A stretch of DNA of 64,000 nucleotides, from NCBI RefSeq assembly GCF_014202765.1, contig NZ_JACHHN010000007.1:90194-154193 (forward strand), in the 5' to 3' direction. The notes below the pieces were generated by a model. The model searched no databases, was not told the DNA's origin, and was given only the letters and a program-made list of their open reading frames with translations. The DNA comes from Silvimonas terrae (GTDB lineage Bacteria > Pseudomonadota > Gammaproteobacteria > Burkholderiales > Chitinibacteraceae). This document shows positions 55,021-63,913 of this stretch, piece by piece; the first letter of the stretch is position 1, and the number at the start of each line of letters is the position of its first letter. The translations under genes were made by a program, and so were the position numbers.

Positions 55021-55129
55021 ATCTGGGATCGCCTGATCCGTTCTCTACAGTCTGAACCACGCCTTGAATGGCAATCGGGGTGGCGCTTCCCTTTCCTCAA
55101 AGAAAACCCAGACCGTCGAACTGTTACCG

Positions 55130-56131
55130 TTAAGGCAAAGGAAGATGTCGATGGAATATAGCAATGATCACTTTTTCACCAGACTCTGGAACCGGTGGAT
55201 GAAAGTGCAGTCGATTCTGATGTGGCTTTAATTTGCCATGCCATTCGCAGTAAAGGGTTCTGCCCCCGAGAACTATTTCGCGGGCCTCCCGGCATCTGGT
55301 GTCATCATGCACATTCGGCTTTTCGGGTGCGACTTCCAGTGCGAGCCCCATAAACCGTCTTTCGATGATTTGATTTGAGGGGCGTGCCTTTGGGTCTGGG
55401 CCATCAGCTTCTCCTCTACTTAGAGCTGGGGGCGGACAGGTAAATGCCCAGTAACCTTGATCGTCGAGAACCCTCAGGTACTTCTGCACAGTTTTACGTT
55501 CTGCGTCGTACCCGCCTACAAGTTCGTTTAGCCCACGCCATACATTTGCTTGAAAAAACAAGTCTGGAAAGGCATGAGGTGCCAAGCGCTCCAAGGCTTC
55601 CTGGCTATCGCCTTCCAATTCGATGGCGTCACGCCAAAATGCCCGGTGGCTGTTTTCGTCCACAACCCAATGAACCACCGCATGGCCATAAACAGAGTCC
55701 GTATCATGCACACCAGATCGCCGAAGCCCAATGCAAGCAACGGGACGGCCATTTCTGACATGATGGTGGGCCCATGCCCAATCTGCATTTTCTGCTTGTT
55801 GGGCTTGTCCATCCACACCAATGAGTAGTGCGTCGGCCATCCCGTGGGGCCAATCTGGTTCGTCCAGGTACTTGGAAGCACGCCCCAACCATGCCGCCAA
55901 TTCTTGCCGGATTTCAGGGGGCACCGAAATCGGAGAATCTGGTGCAACAAGGCTCCAAAGATCAAGGTCTCCCAACATAGAGCGAGTCTGTAAGTCATCG
56001 CCAATCCAGATTGTTTCTTTCCGATTCTTGGCAATTTCTACCCGTTCAAGCAGCAAGTCTATGGCAAAGATAATGTCTTCAGATGACCAGCCATTGAAAT
56101 TCCACTCGCTACCATCAATGACGAAGGACAT
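55130..56131 (-). CDS. unrecognised protein, third gene of the DUF262-AAA cassette
   Basis: 333 residues, no signal peptide or membrane helix. I recognise no family. The N-terminal third is helical and acidic (WSSEDIIFAIDLLLERVEIA). The C-terminus carries a dense polar motif at residues 280-311: Cys280, Cys295-Glu-Trp-His298, Lys300, His304, Asn306-Arg307, His309, His311, ending IIAIFHRHLPLP. This pattern could be a catalytic site (nuclease-like), which is inference. The ATG follows the ATPase stop with no gap, so it is surely cotranslated. Composition is AT-richer than the flanks. Confidence 0.8.
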   Translation of the reverse strand: MSFVIDGSEWNFNGWSSEDIIFAIDLLLERVEIAKNRKETIWIGDDLQTRSMLGDLDLWSLVAPDSPISVPPEIRQELAAWLGRASKYLDEPDWPHGMADALLIGVDGQAQQAENADWAWAHHHVRNGRPVACIGLRRSGVHDTDSVYGHAVVHWVVDENSHRAFWRDAIELEGDSQEALERLAPHAFPDLFFQANVWRGLNELVGGYDAERKTVQKYLRVLDDQGYWAFTCPPPALSRGEADGPDPKARPSNQIIERRFMGLALEVAPEKPNVHDDTRCREAREIVLGGRTLYCEWHGKLKPHQNRLHFHPPVPESGEKVIIAIFHRHLPLP

Positions 56132-57238
56132 TTAATTTCTTTTCCGGCGTATCTGCCCAAGCGAGGCAATATCGATCTGGTACTGATCGAAAAATCCCTG
56201 CGGCCAGTGTGAAATACTTCCATCGGACAGAAACGACAGTTCATAAGTCGTTGGCAAATTATCCGCATCTGGACCAAAAAAATGCGTAATTGCATTGTCA
56301 TGCGTCAGATAATGATGTTCTCCAATCGCACGCCTGACACCATTTAAAACATGATCGGAATGTGTCTCGAGAATGACCTGGATGCCACAACCGGCAAGCC
56401 AAGCGAGAAATGCCCCCATACGTGACTGGCCCGCTGGGTGCAGGTGAGCTTCAGGATTTTCGACAATCAGGAGACCGTTATCCTGGGCCGTAAGACCAGC
56501 CAGAATAATCGGCAGAGCATAAGAAATACCAAACCCCATATTTGGAGCATGAACCCATGCTTCACCGGAGGTTCGAAAGCGCATCGAGTTTACGGTGGTA
56601 CCTGGATATCGAATAGCATCGATCTCAATCGGCTTGGCAATTTCTCCGATCCATTTCTCCACTTCATACTTCAACAGCGAAGCGCCCCCCATTTCTGCAT
56701 CCGGGTGCTGCCTTGCGACATTTTGCAGAGGGCTATTACCCATTGTTGCGACCATTTGGGCACAATATTCACCATGGACCCCAATTTCCAGCGTGTCGTC
56801 TGGGCAGGGAGATGCCCCTAAAACGCTTCTCGGGCCAAGCCTTTCTGCACATAGATAAGTGAACGCACGAGGGCGCCCTGAGAACGACGAGGGTACAAAG
56901 TCTGGTTTATTTTCGATGGTCAAATACAAGGCTTCCTCAGACGAGGCTCCAAAATGCCAGCTACTGATGTCCTCTCCCTCGACCAGTTGCAACTTGATGG
57001 CATCATCAGAATCCCAATTACGCACACTTTCGGCGGTTCCTAATTGCAACCCAAAAGGTCCGTTCAGTTGCACTGTATTCCCAGTTCTACCACTGGAAGC
57101 CTCCCAGCACAGGAGTAGCGCGTGAATAAGAGATGTTTTCCCCGACCCGTTCAATCCAGTAAGGATGGTTAGAGGGGCCGCTCTGAACGTTTTGTCAGAG
57201 AAGCGTTTAAATCCCTCGATGCGTATCTCAGTAATCAC
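56132..57238 (-). CDS. AAA ATPase, RecF/OLD-like with DUF3696 C-terminus
   Basis: 368-residue ABC-type ATPase. MITEIRIEGFKRFSDKTF is followed by Walker A GLNGSGKTS (28-36). Later come a signature-like MGFGISYALPIILAG, Walker B LLIVENPEAHLHP (Asp replaced by Asn-Pro context as usual in this group, Glu kept) and the H-loop ETHSDHVLNGVRRAI. The C-terminus FLSDGSISHWPQGFFDQYQI is the DUF3696 pattern. Such ATPases occur in OLD, Septu- and Gabija-like defence proteins. The GTG start overlaps the DUF262 stop. It probably senses a trigger and controls its two partners. Confidence 0.88.
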   Translation of the reverse strand: MITEIRIEGFKRFSDKTFRAAPLTILTGLNGSGKTSLIHALLLCWEASSGRTGNTVQLNGPFGLQLGTAESVRNWDSDDAIKLQLVEGEDISSWHFGASSEEALYLTIENKPDFVPSSFSGRPRAFTYLCAERLGPRSVLGASPCPDDTLEIGVHGEYCAQMVATMGNSPLQNVARQHPDAEMGGASLLKYEVEKWIGEIAKPIEIDAIRYPGTTVNSMRFRTSGEAWVHAPNMGFGISYALPIILAGLTAQDNGLLIVENPEAHLHPAGQSRMGAFLAWLAGCGIQVILETHSDHVLNGVRRAIGEHHYLTHDNAITHFFGPDADNLPTTYELSFLSDGSISHWPQGFFDQYQIDIASLGQIRRKRN

Positions 57239-58434
57239 TTCATGACCTCTTGCAAAATTTCTTTCGTAGTCATGAGCCGTTTGTTTACAGCAACAGGGTC
57301 ACCAGTGCTAACGGAAACCACACGGCTATAGTCCTGATCATCAAACGCCGCCCGAAATGCCGCTACAATCTTCTCTTTCTTAGGCAACAGCTCGCTTAAC
57401 CCATAGTCCGCCAGTGCGATTGATTGAGCTTCGAAAACAGCACGGTTGATCGGGCCTCGCCGCGTTTGCTCCGTAGGCCAACGTCGAAAGGCTGCAGTAC
57501 CGAGTATTTGGTGCGCGTTTATCATTGCCCTCTCGAAGTCTTCTTTGAGGGCGAAGAGTTCATCATCCGGAATGGCTGGACTGCCGTCCGAGCGACCATC
57601 AATCCGGCGGATGAATTCAACCAAGAATGCGTCAAGGCTCGAGTAACTACGATAGTCCGCATCTGTATAGCGGCGGAAAGCGCAAAATCTTAGTACCAGT
57701 TCACGATTGGTCATCCGTCCACCATCGCGAACCCGACCCTCCTCCGCATCGCGGTCTTTACGCCAGTATTGCCACTCGGTAGCTTCGTCAAACGAAGGAA
57801 ATTCAGATAGTTCTTTGATGAATTTTCGTGACTTAGGCTTGCTCATTGCGTGGCGAATCTCTTGAGCCGAAAGCGGACTACCTAATGTATTGACACGACC
57901 AAAGATGTCGTACTTCACTTCTGCCGGGGTCTGCGGTTCAATTACGTGCACAACAATTTGCGTACTTCGAAAGCGCCGACTTGCCGCAACATCCAGTTCA
58001 GCATAAGTCAGGCCGTCCAAGCTCTGTAGATACTCGAGATCAGCCCCATCAAGCTGATGACGATTGTTCATAAACAATGAGACGGTCGAGAGACGCTGCA
58101 CCCCATCAACAACTTGATAAGTGCCGTCCACGTCTTGATTGAAATAAAACGCAGGGAGGGGAATACCGAGAAGGATGGACTCAACCAACCTGGTACGCTG
58201 ACGCTTTTTCCACACAAACTCACGCTGAAAATCTGGCGACAGCTCGATTTCCTTCTCTGTGATCTGGTCAACGATATCTCGAAGTGAAAGATGTTTGGTG
58301 GTTATGCGAATCTTGCTCGGATCCCAAGGCTTGGTCCCAGACTCACCATTGCCGGTGTCTTCATCATCCACAGCATCAATTGGCAGGGCTACATCGTCAT
58401 CGTATTGCAGTGAAGGATCGATCTCGTTTGACAT
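57235..58434 (-). CDS. DUF262 (GmrSD/ParB-like) protein
   Basis: 399 residues. An acidic N-terminal tail (1-40) precedes the DUF262 domain: HLSLRDIVDQITEKEIELSP, DFQREFVWKKRQRTRLVESI, PLPAFYFNQ and the nucleotide/active-site motif DGVQRLST (110-117), where most members have DGQQRL. Helical C-terminal part. DUF262 is found in the GmrSD type IV restriction enzyme and other phage-defence nucleases. First gene of a three-gene minus-strand operon; AAGG lies before the ATG. No HNH (DUF1524) domain follows within the protein, so any cutting may depend on the partners. Confidence 0.9.
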   Translation of the reverse strand: MSNEIDPSLQYDDDVALPIDAVDDEDTGNGESGTKPWDPSKIRITTKHLSLRDIVDQITEKEIELSPDFQREFVWKKRQRTRLVESILLGIPLPAFYFNQDVDGTYQVVDGVQRLSTVSLFMNNRHQLDGADLEYLQSLDGLTYAELDVAASRRFRSTQIVVHVIEPQTPAEVKYDIFGRVNTLGSPLSAQEIRHAMSKPKSRKFIKELSEFPSFDEATEWQYWRKDRDAEEGRVRDGGRMTNRELVLRFCAFRRYTDADYRSYSSLDAFLVEFIRRIDGRSDGSPAIPDDELFALKEDFERAMINAHQILGTAAFRRWPTEQTRRGPINRAVFEAQSIALADYGLSELLPKKEKIVAAFRAAFDDQDYSRVVSVSTGDPVAVNKRLMTTKEILQEVMK

Positions 58435-58720
58435 CTAAGACGGCCTTAAAAATTATTGTCTTGGAATAGCTTAGCAGCTTACCTACCTCTACGGCAGACC
58501 TCCGGTCTCGAACACTGTCGCGGCTGTTTCCGTTCAACTAGACCGTCCCGACGTGTCATTCTCGCTCCGATCTGGAATTACCTCGCCAATTGATCCGCCC
58601 ATCATGCTTCTAACAAGCGAGAGCCTGTCTCAGAAAAAAACCGGGCAATCGGAAAAACATAACCGATTCCGTTTGTGGGGGCTGGTGTTGGGGTTGGCAG
58701 TATCGGCAAGCCAGAAATGC
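58435..58720. other. gap between cassette and tRNA-Pro
   Basis: Non-coding as far as I can see. The part next to 58434 is AT-rich and should hold the cassette promoter. I searched for a repeat of the tRNA 3' end near 55000 and found none. Confidence 0.5.
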
Positions 58721-58758
58721 AACAAGGGCCTGTAAACCGAAGTTTACAAGCCCTTGTT
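58721..58758 (-). terminator. terminator of tRNA-Pro
   Basis: AACAAGGGCcTGTAAAC-CGAA-GTTTACAaGCCCTTGTT, a 16-pair stem with one mismatch, 6 bp beyond the tRNA 3' end. Confidence 0.85.
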
Positions 58759-58763
58759 TTGTT

Positions 58764-58840
58764 TGGTCGGAATGGCGGGATTCGAACTCGCGACCCCTTG
58801 CACCCCATGCAAGTGCGCTACCAGGCTGCGCTACATTCCG
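58764..58840 (-). tRNA. tRNA-Pro (anticodon GGG)
   Basis: Minus-strand cloverleaf. It starts CGGAATGTAGCGCAGCCTGG and the acceptor CGGAATG pairs with CATTCCG. The anticodon arm CTTGC-ATGGGGT-GCAAG gives GGG. T-arm GTTCGAATC, encoded CCA at 58764-58766. 77 nt. Confidence 0.96.
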
Positions 58841-58889
58841 AGGAAGGGCGATTATAGCCGCACCTTGTTAGTCTGCCTACCCCTTTCGC

Positions 58890-59276
58890 TCAGTTTTGCA
58901 GTTGGCCGTTATTTACGGCGCCGATTGGCTCGTTGAGCCAATCCAGCAAAGCCTGAAGCTCCTCCCGGATGGAGGTTGCAGGGTTGGCGGCTTCTTCACC
59001 GGCATGAGCAAGCTGGTTGCGTGCGCCGCTGATGGTGAAACCTTGTTCGTAAAGCAGCGAGCGGATACGCCGCACCAGCAGCACTTCGTGGTGCTGGTAG
59101 TAGCGGCGATTGCCACGCCGTTTTACCGGCTTGAGTTGGGTGAATTCCTGCTCCCAATAGCGCAAGACGTGCGGCTTGACGCCGCACAAGTCGCTCACTT
59201 CACCGATGGTGAAGTAGCGCTTGGCCGGGATGGAGGGCAGTTCACTGGTTGGAATGACGTTGCTGTTGCTTTGCAT
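58890..59276 (-). CDS. MerR-family transcriptional regulator
   Basis: 128 residues. The N-terminal MerR HTH is [47 protein letters not shown] short C-terminal helix follows without metal-binding cysteines. This is the MerR-like protein regularly found directly after ihfA in the pheST-ihfA cluster of beta- and gammaproteobacteria. It overlaps ihfA by 35 bp, so coupling is expected. Its targets are unknown to me. Confidence 0.92.
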   Translation of the reverse strand: MQSNSNVIPTSELPSIPAKRYFTIGEVSDLCGVKPHVLRYWEQEFTQLKPVKRRGNRRYYQHHEVLLVRRIRSLLYEQGFTISGARNQLAHAGEEAANPATSIREELQALLDWLNEPIGAVNNGQLQN

Positions 59277-59559
59277 AGTGCAGTTCAACAAGTCCCTTCA
59301 GTTTCTGGCTGGCATGAAACGTCACCACACGACGTGCAGAGATAGGAATCTCTTCGCCGGTCTTGGGGTTGCGACCAGGCCGTTGCGGCTTGTCGCGCAG
59401 CTGGAAATTGCCAAAACCGGACAGTTTGACGACGTCCCCTTCTTCAAGGGAGGTACGGATTTCTTCAAAAAACGCCTCGACCATATCTTTGGCTTCGCGT
59501 TTGTTCAGGCCAACCTTGTCAAACAGCAAATCGGCGAGGTCTGCTTTGGTAAGCGTCAT
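59242..59559 (-). CDS. ihfA: integration host factor alpha subunit
   Basis: 105-residue DNA-bending protein that pairs with IhfB and shapes promoters, recombination and replication sites. Sequence [40 protein letters not shown] (the DNA-intercalating arm, [18 protein letters not shown]). It follows pheT as in most proteobacteria. Confidence 0.97.
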   Translation of the reverse strand: MTLTKADLADLLFDKVGLNKREAKDMVEAFFEEIRTSLEEGDVVKLSGFGNFQLRDKPQRPGRNPKTGEEIPISARRVVTFHASQKLKGLVELHYAKQQQRHSNQ

Positions 59560-59622
59560 TGTTGTTATCTCAAAAACTTATGTGAGTCGGCACAGGGCGT
59601 GCACATCAAAAAAAGAAACGGG

Positions 59623-61977
59623 TTACGCGCGCAATGTCGCACCACAAGCGTGCGCGGCAGCAATCAGCGCAGCCACGGCAGCTTCGACTTCCTCGTCGGT
59701 CAGAGTCTTCTGAGTATCTTGCAACAACACTTTGAATGCAAGGCTCTTTTTCCCTTCCGGGACACCCTTGCCACGGTAGATATCAAAGAGTTCGATACTG
59801 GTTACCAAAGGTTGCGCGGCGCTTGCAAAAGCGTTTTGCAGGCTTGCAAGTGACTGGCTTTCATCGACCACCAACGCAAGGTCACGGCGCACCGCTTGCA
59901 GGCGGTTTACCGCTTTGGCGCGAACCGGAGTGACTGCCAGTAAAGGCGCAACGTCCAGTTCAAACACTACCGGCGCTTGCACCAGGTCATAGCCTTGAAC
60001 CCACTGCGGATGCAGTTCACCCACCCAACCGACCACAATGCCATCAACGATGATATCGGCAGAGCGGCCCGGATGCAGGGCGCTGTGGCTGGCACGGCGG
60101 AATTCTGCCACGCGCGGTGCAATCAGTGCTTCCACGTGGGCTTTGACGTCAAAGAAATCCACCGTCGCCTTGGGCGTAGCCCATTGCTCTGGATCACGCG
60201 TACCCCAGGCAAGACCAGCCACTTTTTCTGGCTGGGCCCGATCCGACACGCCATGGAACACACGGCCCAGTTCAAACAGGCGCACGCGTTCGGCCTTGCG
60301 GTTCAGATTGTATTGCAACGCGCTGATCAGACCGCCCAGCAAAGACGAACGCATGACGCTCATCTGGCTGGCGATCGGGTTGATCAGTTTGACGGCGGCA
60401 TTGTTGCCTGCCAGTTCTTGCTCCCACTTCTCTTCCACAAAGGAATAGGTGATGGCTTCCTGGTAGCCGGCAGCCACCAGAATGCGTTTGAGCGCGAACT
60501 TGTCGCGGGCATTGCCGGGCTGCGGCAGCATGGCAATGCGGCTACCCGCCGGGTTTACCGGGATATTGTCGTAACCGTATACACGGGCGACTTCTTCGAT
60601 CAGGTCTTCTTCGATTTCGATATCGAAACGGAAGCTTGGCGGGGTCACCGTAATGACATCGCCATCAAGTTCGGCAGACAGGCCCAAACGTTGCAGCAGC
60701 GAAAGCACATCGGCCGCTGGCAAATCGAGGCCCAGTACGCGTGCCACGCGCGACACGCGCAATGCCACGGGCTTGCGGGCTGGCAGCGTGGTGGTGGTTT
60801 CAACCACGGGGCCGACCTGGCCACCGCAGATATCCACCAGCAGGCGGGTGGCACGTTCCAGCGCTTCACGGGCATGGCCAAAGTCCACCCCACGCTCGAA
60901 CCGGTGGCTAGCATCAGAGGAGAAACCCAGACGGCGAGCCTTGCCAGCGATATCGGCCGGCGCAAAGAACGCGGACTCCAGGAAAATATCGTTGGAGTTG
61001 TCGTCGATCTCGGAATTGGCACCACCCATGATGCCAGCCAGCGCCACCGGGCGGACGCCATCGGTGATCACCAGCATGTCGGCGGTCAGTTCCAGCTCTT
61101 TGCCATTCAGAAGCGTGAGTTTTTCGCCGTCCCGGGCAAAGCGCACCAGGATGCCGCCTTGCAGCTTGTTGGCATCAAACGCGTGCATCGGCTGGCCTTG
61201 TTCGAGCATCACGTAATTGGTGATGTCGACTACAGCAGAGATACTGCGAATGCCGGAGCGCTCCAGGCGTTGCTTCATCCAGTCCGGCGTGGCGACCTGG
61301 CGATTGATATTGCGCACAACACGACCGGCGTAACGCGAGCAGGCTGCGCCGGCTTCCAGCTTGATGCTGATGGCATCGTCAATCGTCGGTGCGACCGCAG
61401 CAATGGCTATCGGGTGCTGTTCAGCGCCGGTCAGCGCAGCCACTTCACGCGCAATACCACGGATCGACAGACAATCAGCACGGTTCGGCGTGAGCTTGAG
61501 CGTGAGCAGCGTGTCGTCCAGATTCAGGTATTCGCGCAGCGACACGCCCACCGGGGCATCGGCTGGCAGAATCAGCAAACCATTGGATTCTTCGCTAATA
61601 CCCAGTTCTTTGGCCGAACACAGCATGCCGCTGGATTCAACACCCCGGACCTTGGCTTGCTTGATCTTGAAGTCGCCGGGCAGCACGGCGCCGACGCGCG
61701 CGCACGGCACGCGAACGCCTGCGGCCACGTTGGGTGCGCCACAAACGATCTGGATCGGCTCGGCTTCACCCACGTTGACGGTACAGACGTTCAGGCGATC
61801 GGCGTTTTCATGTTTGGTGACTGTGAGCACTTCGGCCACGATCACTTGCGTAAATGCCGGAGCAGCCGGATCGGCTTCTTCTACTTCCAGCCCGGCCATC
61901 GTCAACAGATGCGCCAGCGCTTCGGATTCGAGCTTGGGGTTAACCCAGCTACGCAACCACTGTTCAGAGAATTTCAT
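59623..61977 (-). CDS. pheT: phenylalanine-tRNA ligase beta subunit
   Basis: 784 residues, part of the (alpha beta)2 enzyme charging tRNA-Phe. N-terminal MKFSEQWLRSWVNPKLESEA, an EMAP/tRNA-binding fold (ITVTKHENADRLNVC-type, QIVCGAPNVAAGVRVPCA), B3/B4 editing domain, B5 (RVLGLDLPAADVLSLLQRLG) and C-terminal anticodon-binding domain (AVRRDLALVVDESQSLASLQ through LLQDTQKTLTDEEVEAAVAA). 15 bp after pheS. Confidence 0.97.
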   Translation of the reverse strand: MKFSEQWLRSWVNPKLESEALAHLLTMAGLEVEEADPAAPAFTQVIVAEVLTVTKHENADRLNVCTVNVGEAEPIQIVCGAPNVAAGVRVPCARVGAVLPGDFKIKQAKVRGVESSGMLCSAKELGISEESNGLLILPADAPVGVSLREYLNLDDTLLTLKLTPNRADCLSIRGIAREVAALTGAEQHPIAIAAVAPTIDDAISIKLEAGAACSRYAGRVVRNINRQVATPDWMKQRLERSGIRSISAVVDITNYVMLEQGQPMHAFDANKLQGGILVRFARDGEKLTLLNGKELELTADMLVITDGVRPVALAGIMGGANSEIDDNSNDIFLESAFFAPADIAGKARRLGFSSDASHRFERGVDFGHAREALERATRLLVDICGGQVGPVVETTTTLPARKPVALRVSRVARVLGLDLPAADVLSLLQRLGLSAELDGDVITVTPPSFRFDIEIEEDLIEEVARVYGYDNIPVNPAGSRIAMLPQPGNARDKFALKRILVAAGYQEAITYSFVEEKWEQELAGNNAAVKLINPIASQMSVMRSSLLGGLISALQYNLNRKAERVRLFELGRVFHGVSDRAQPEKVAGLAWGTRDPEQWATPKATVDFFDVKAHVEALIAPRVAEFRRASHSALHPGRSADIIVDGIVVGWVGELHPQWVQGYDLVQAPVVFELDVAPLLAVTPVRAKAVNRLQAVRRDLALVVDESQSLASLQNAFASAAQPLVTSIELFDIYRGKGVPEGKKSLAFKVLLQDTQKTLTDEEVEAAVAALIAAAHACGATLRA

Positions 61978-61992
61978 GGTATTCGCCCTGAC

Positions 61993-62988
61993 TTATTTGA
62001 ATTGCTGCAGGAAAGCGAGATCGTTCTCGAAGAAAAGCCGCAGATCGTTCACGCCGTAATAGAGCATGGCAAAGCGATCAAGGCCAAAACCAAAGGCAAA
62101 ACCGGTGTAGGTCTCGGGGTCGATGCCTACGTTGCGCAGCACATTCGGGTGCACCATGCCGCAACCGCCGATTTCCAGCCAGCCGCGTTCGCCCAGCACG
62201 TCGACTTCGGCCGACGGTTCGGTAAACGGGAAGAACGAGGGACGGAACCGCACTTGCAGATCGTCACGCTCAAAGAAATTGCGCAGCCAATCGGTAATCA
62301 CCGCTTTCAGATCGGCAAACGACACGCCCTCTTCCACCCACAGGCCTTCCATCTGGTGGAACATGGGGGAGTGAGTGGCATCCGAATCCACGCGGTACAC
62401 GCGACCTGGCGCGACGATCTTGATCGGCGGCTTGTTATCGAGCATGTAGCGCACTTGGATGGGCGAGGTGTGCGTGCGCAGGACCAGCGGCTCGGCAGCG
62501 GTCGAACCTTCTACGTAGAAGGTGTCCTGCATGGCGCGGGCCGGGTGGTCTTTGGGAATATTGAGTGCTTCAAAATTGTGGAAATCGTTTTCGATTTCCG
62601 GGCCATCGGCCACGGCAAAGCCCAGCGAAGCAAACAGGGTTTCCATGCGATGCTGCACCAGGGTCACAGGGTGCAGGCCGCCCTGACCGTGTGCACGGCC
62701 GGGCAAAGTGATGTCGAGCGCTTCCGATGCCAGCTGGCGGGCCAGCTTTTCCTGGGCAAGCGCTTCACGACGGGAATTCAGGGTGGCTTCAAACGCCTGG
62801 CGGGCTTGGTTGACGGTGGCACCGAAGGTTTTTTTCTCTTCCGGCGGCAGCGTGGCCAGTTGTTTGAGCAGCGCGGTGATCGCGCCTTCTTTGCCTACAT
62901 ATTTGGCTTTTACGTTTTCCAGTGCGGCGGCTTCACTGGTTGCATTCAGTTCGGCGAGGCCTTGCGCAAGAAGGGCTTGTACGTCCAT
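61993..62988 (-). CDS. pheS: phenylalanine-tRNA ligase alpha subunit
   Basis: 331-residue class II synthetase catalytic subunit. N-terminal coiled coil from [14 protein letters not shown], then the core: [15 protein letters not shown], FNFxx-type [24 protein letters not shown] (motif 2 region), [19 protein letters not shown] and [17 protein letters not shown] (motif 3). ATG 62988 is the family start; the longer frame to 63114 runs through a terminator. Confidence 0.97.
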   Translation of the reverse strand: MDVQALLAQGLAELNATSEAAALENVKAKYVGKEGAITALLKQLATLPPEEKKTFGATVNQARQAFEATLNSRREALAQEKLARQLASEALDITLPGRAHGQGGLHPVTLVQHRMETLFASLGFAVADGPEIENDFHNFEALNIPKDHPARAMQDTFYVEGSTAAEPLVLRTHTSPIQVRYMLDNKPPIKIVAPGRVYRVDSDATHSPMFHQMEGLWVEEGVSFADLKAVITDWLRNFFERDDLQVRFRPSFFPFTEPSAEVDVLGERGWLEIGGCGMVHPNVLRNVGIDPETYTGFAFGFGLDRFAMLYYGVNDLRLFFENDLAFLQQFK

Positions 62989-63074
62989 ATCGAATGTCGC
63001 GCGTATCGCGCGCTCCTGCCTGGAAATCAACAATTCTTCGGTCGTGTCCTGATGACTCAAGACCCGGAAACCAA

Positions 63075-63102
63075 TAAAAAAGGGAGGCCGGGAAGCCTCC
63101 CT
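63075..63102 (-). terminator. terminator between rplT and pheS
   Basis: On the minus strand AGGGAGGC-TTCCCG-GCCTCCCT followed by TTTTT. It could also act as an attenuator of pheST. The short frame before it (MSAVQ) contains no phenylalanine codons, so PheL-type control is not supported. Confidence 0.85.
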
Positions 63103-63155
63103 GATCTTGCTCACTGCGTTGATACGCCGCCGTTATTGCACGGCGCTCATTGCAA

Positions 63156-63515
63156 TCAGGCTGCGAGGCTAGCCTTGGCGGTTTCAACAAACTTGGCAAA
63201 AGCCGGCTTGTCGAACACAGCCAGATCGGCCAGAACCTTGCGGTCAACTTCAATACCGGCCTTCTTCAGACCGTTCATGAACTTGCTGTAAGCCAGACCC
63301 AGTTCACGGGATGCAGCGTTGATACGCGCAATCCACAACTGACGGAACTGACGCTTCTTCTGACGGCGGTCACGGTAGGCGTATTGGCCGGCCTTCATTA
63401 CCGCTTGCTTGGCAATGCGGTATACGTTCTTGCGACGGCCGCGATAGCCCTTCGCCAGATTCAGGATTTTCTTGTGACGAGCACGGGCGGTTACACCACG
63501 TTTAACGCGAGGCAT
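63156..63515 (-). CDS. rplT: 50S ribosomal protein L20
   Basis: 119 residues, [35 protein letters not shown] and [20 protein letters not shown], all invariant for L20, an early 23S rRNA-binding assembly protein. Strong AAGGAGAAG ribosome-binding site. In E. coli L20 represses its own operon. Confidence 0.98.
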   Translation of the reverse strand: MPRVKRGVTARARHKKILNLAKGYRGRRKNVYRIAKQAVMKAGQYAYRDRRQKKRQFRQLWIARINAASRELGLAYSKFMNGLKKAGIEVDRKVLADLAVFDKPAFAKFVETAKASLAA

Positions 63516-63531
63516 GGTTCTTCTCCTTTAG

Positions 63532-63729
63532 TTACGCGTAGGGCAACATCGCACGTACGTGACCCATGTTGGTCGAATCGACCATGCAGGTGCCGCGCAG
63601 TTGACGCTTGTTCTTGGTGGTTTTCTTGGTCAGGATGTGACGCTTGAACGCTTTAGAGCGCTTCACGCCACCGCCACCAAGGACTTTCAGGCGCTTGGCA
63701 GCGCCGCTTTTGGTTTTCATCTTGGGCAT
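63532..63729 (-). CDS. rpmI: 50S ribosomal protein L35
   Basis: 65 residues starting [18 protein letters not shown], canonical for L35. TTGGAGAG precedes ATG 63729. Tightly linked to rplT (16 bp). Confidence 0.97.
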   Translation of the reverse strand: MPKMKTKSGAAKRLKVLGGGGVKRSKAFKRHILTKKTTKNKRQLRGTCMVDSTNMGHVRAMLPYA

Positions 63730-63856
63730 TTGTATGCTCTCCAAGTATGTTTAGATCCGGTGAAAGGCGCCCTCTTGCAAGGGACTTTGAGCCCGCCACC
63801 ACGCTTTTATTGCGGCTGCTTGTTCTGGCCTTTGGTTGCCCATTGCCCAGAACATC

Positions 63857-63880
63857 AGCGGGGGCAGCCGCACCCCCGCT
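63857..63880 (-). promoter_or_regulatory. stable hairpin in the infC-rpmI spacer
   Basis: AGCGGGGG-loop-CCCCCGCT, 34 bp after infC and without a T tract. It may be part of an L20-type leader or an mRNA processing stem. Function is inference. Confidence 0.45.
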
Positions 63881-63913
63881 TGAAACTATCTCACCGATAC
63901 CAGCCGACGAAGC

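Noticed and set aside
54985-58766. attL/attR pair of an element integrated in tRNA-Pro
   Set aside because: I compared the tRNA 3' end with the sequence around 54985-55130 and saw no direct repeat. No integrase gene is present either.
63075-63155. PheL-type attenuation leader for pheST
   Set aside because: The hairpin is there, but the short upstream frame has no phenylalanine codons.
59977-63291. 1104-codon open frame on the plus strand across pheT, pheS and rplT
   Set aside because: It is antisense to three certain genes. The Gln/His-rich product is typical of reverse-complement reading of GC-rich coding DNA.
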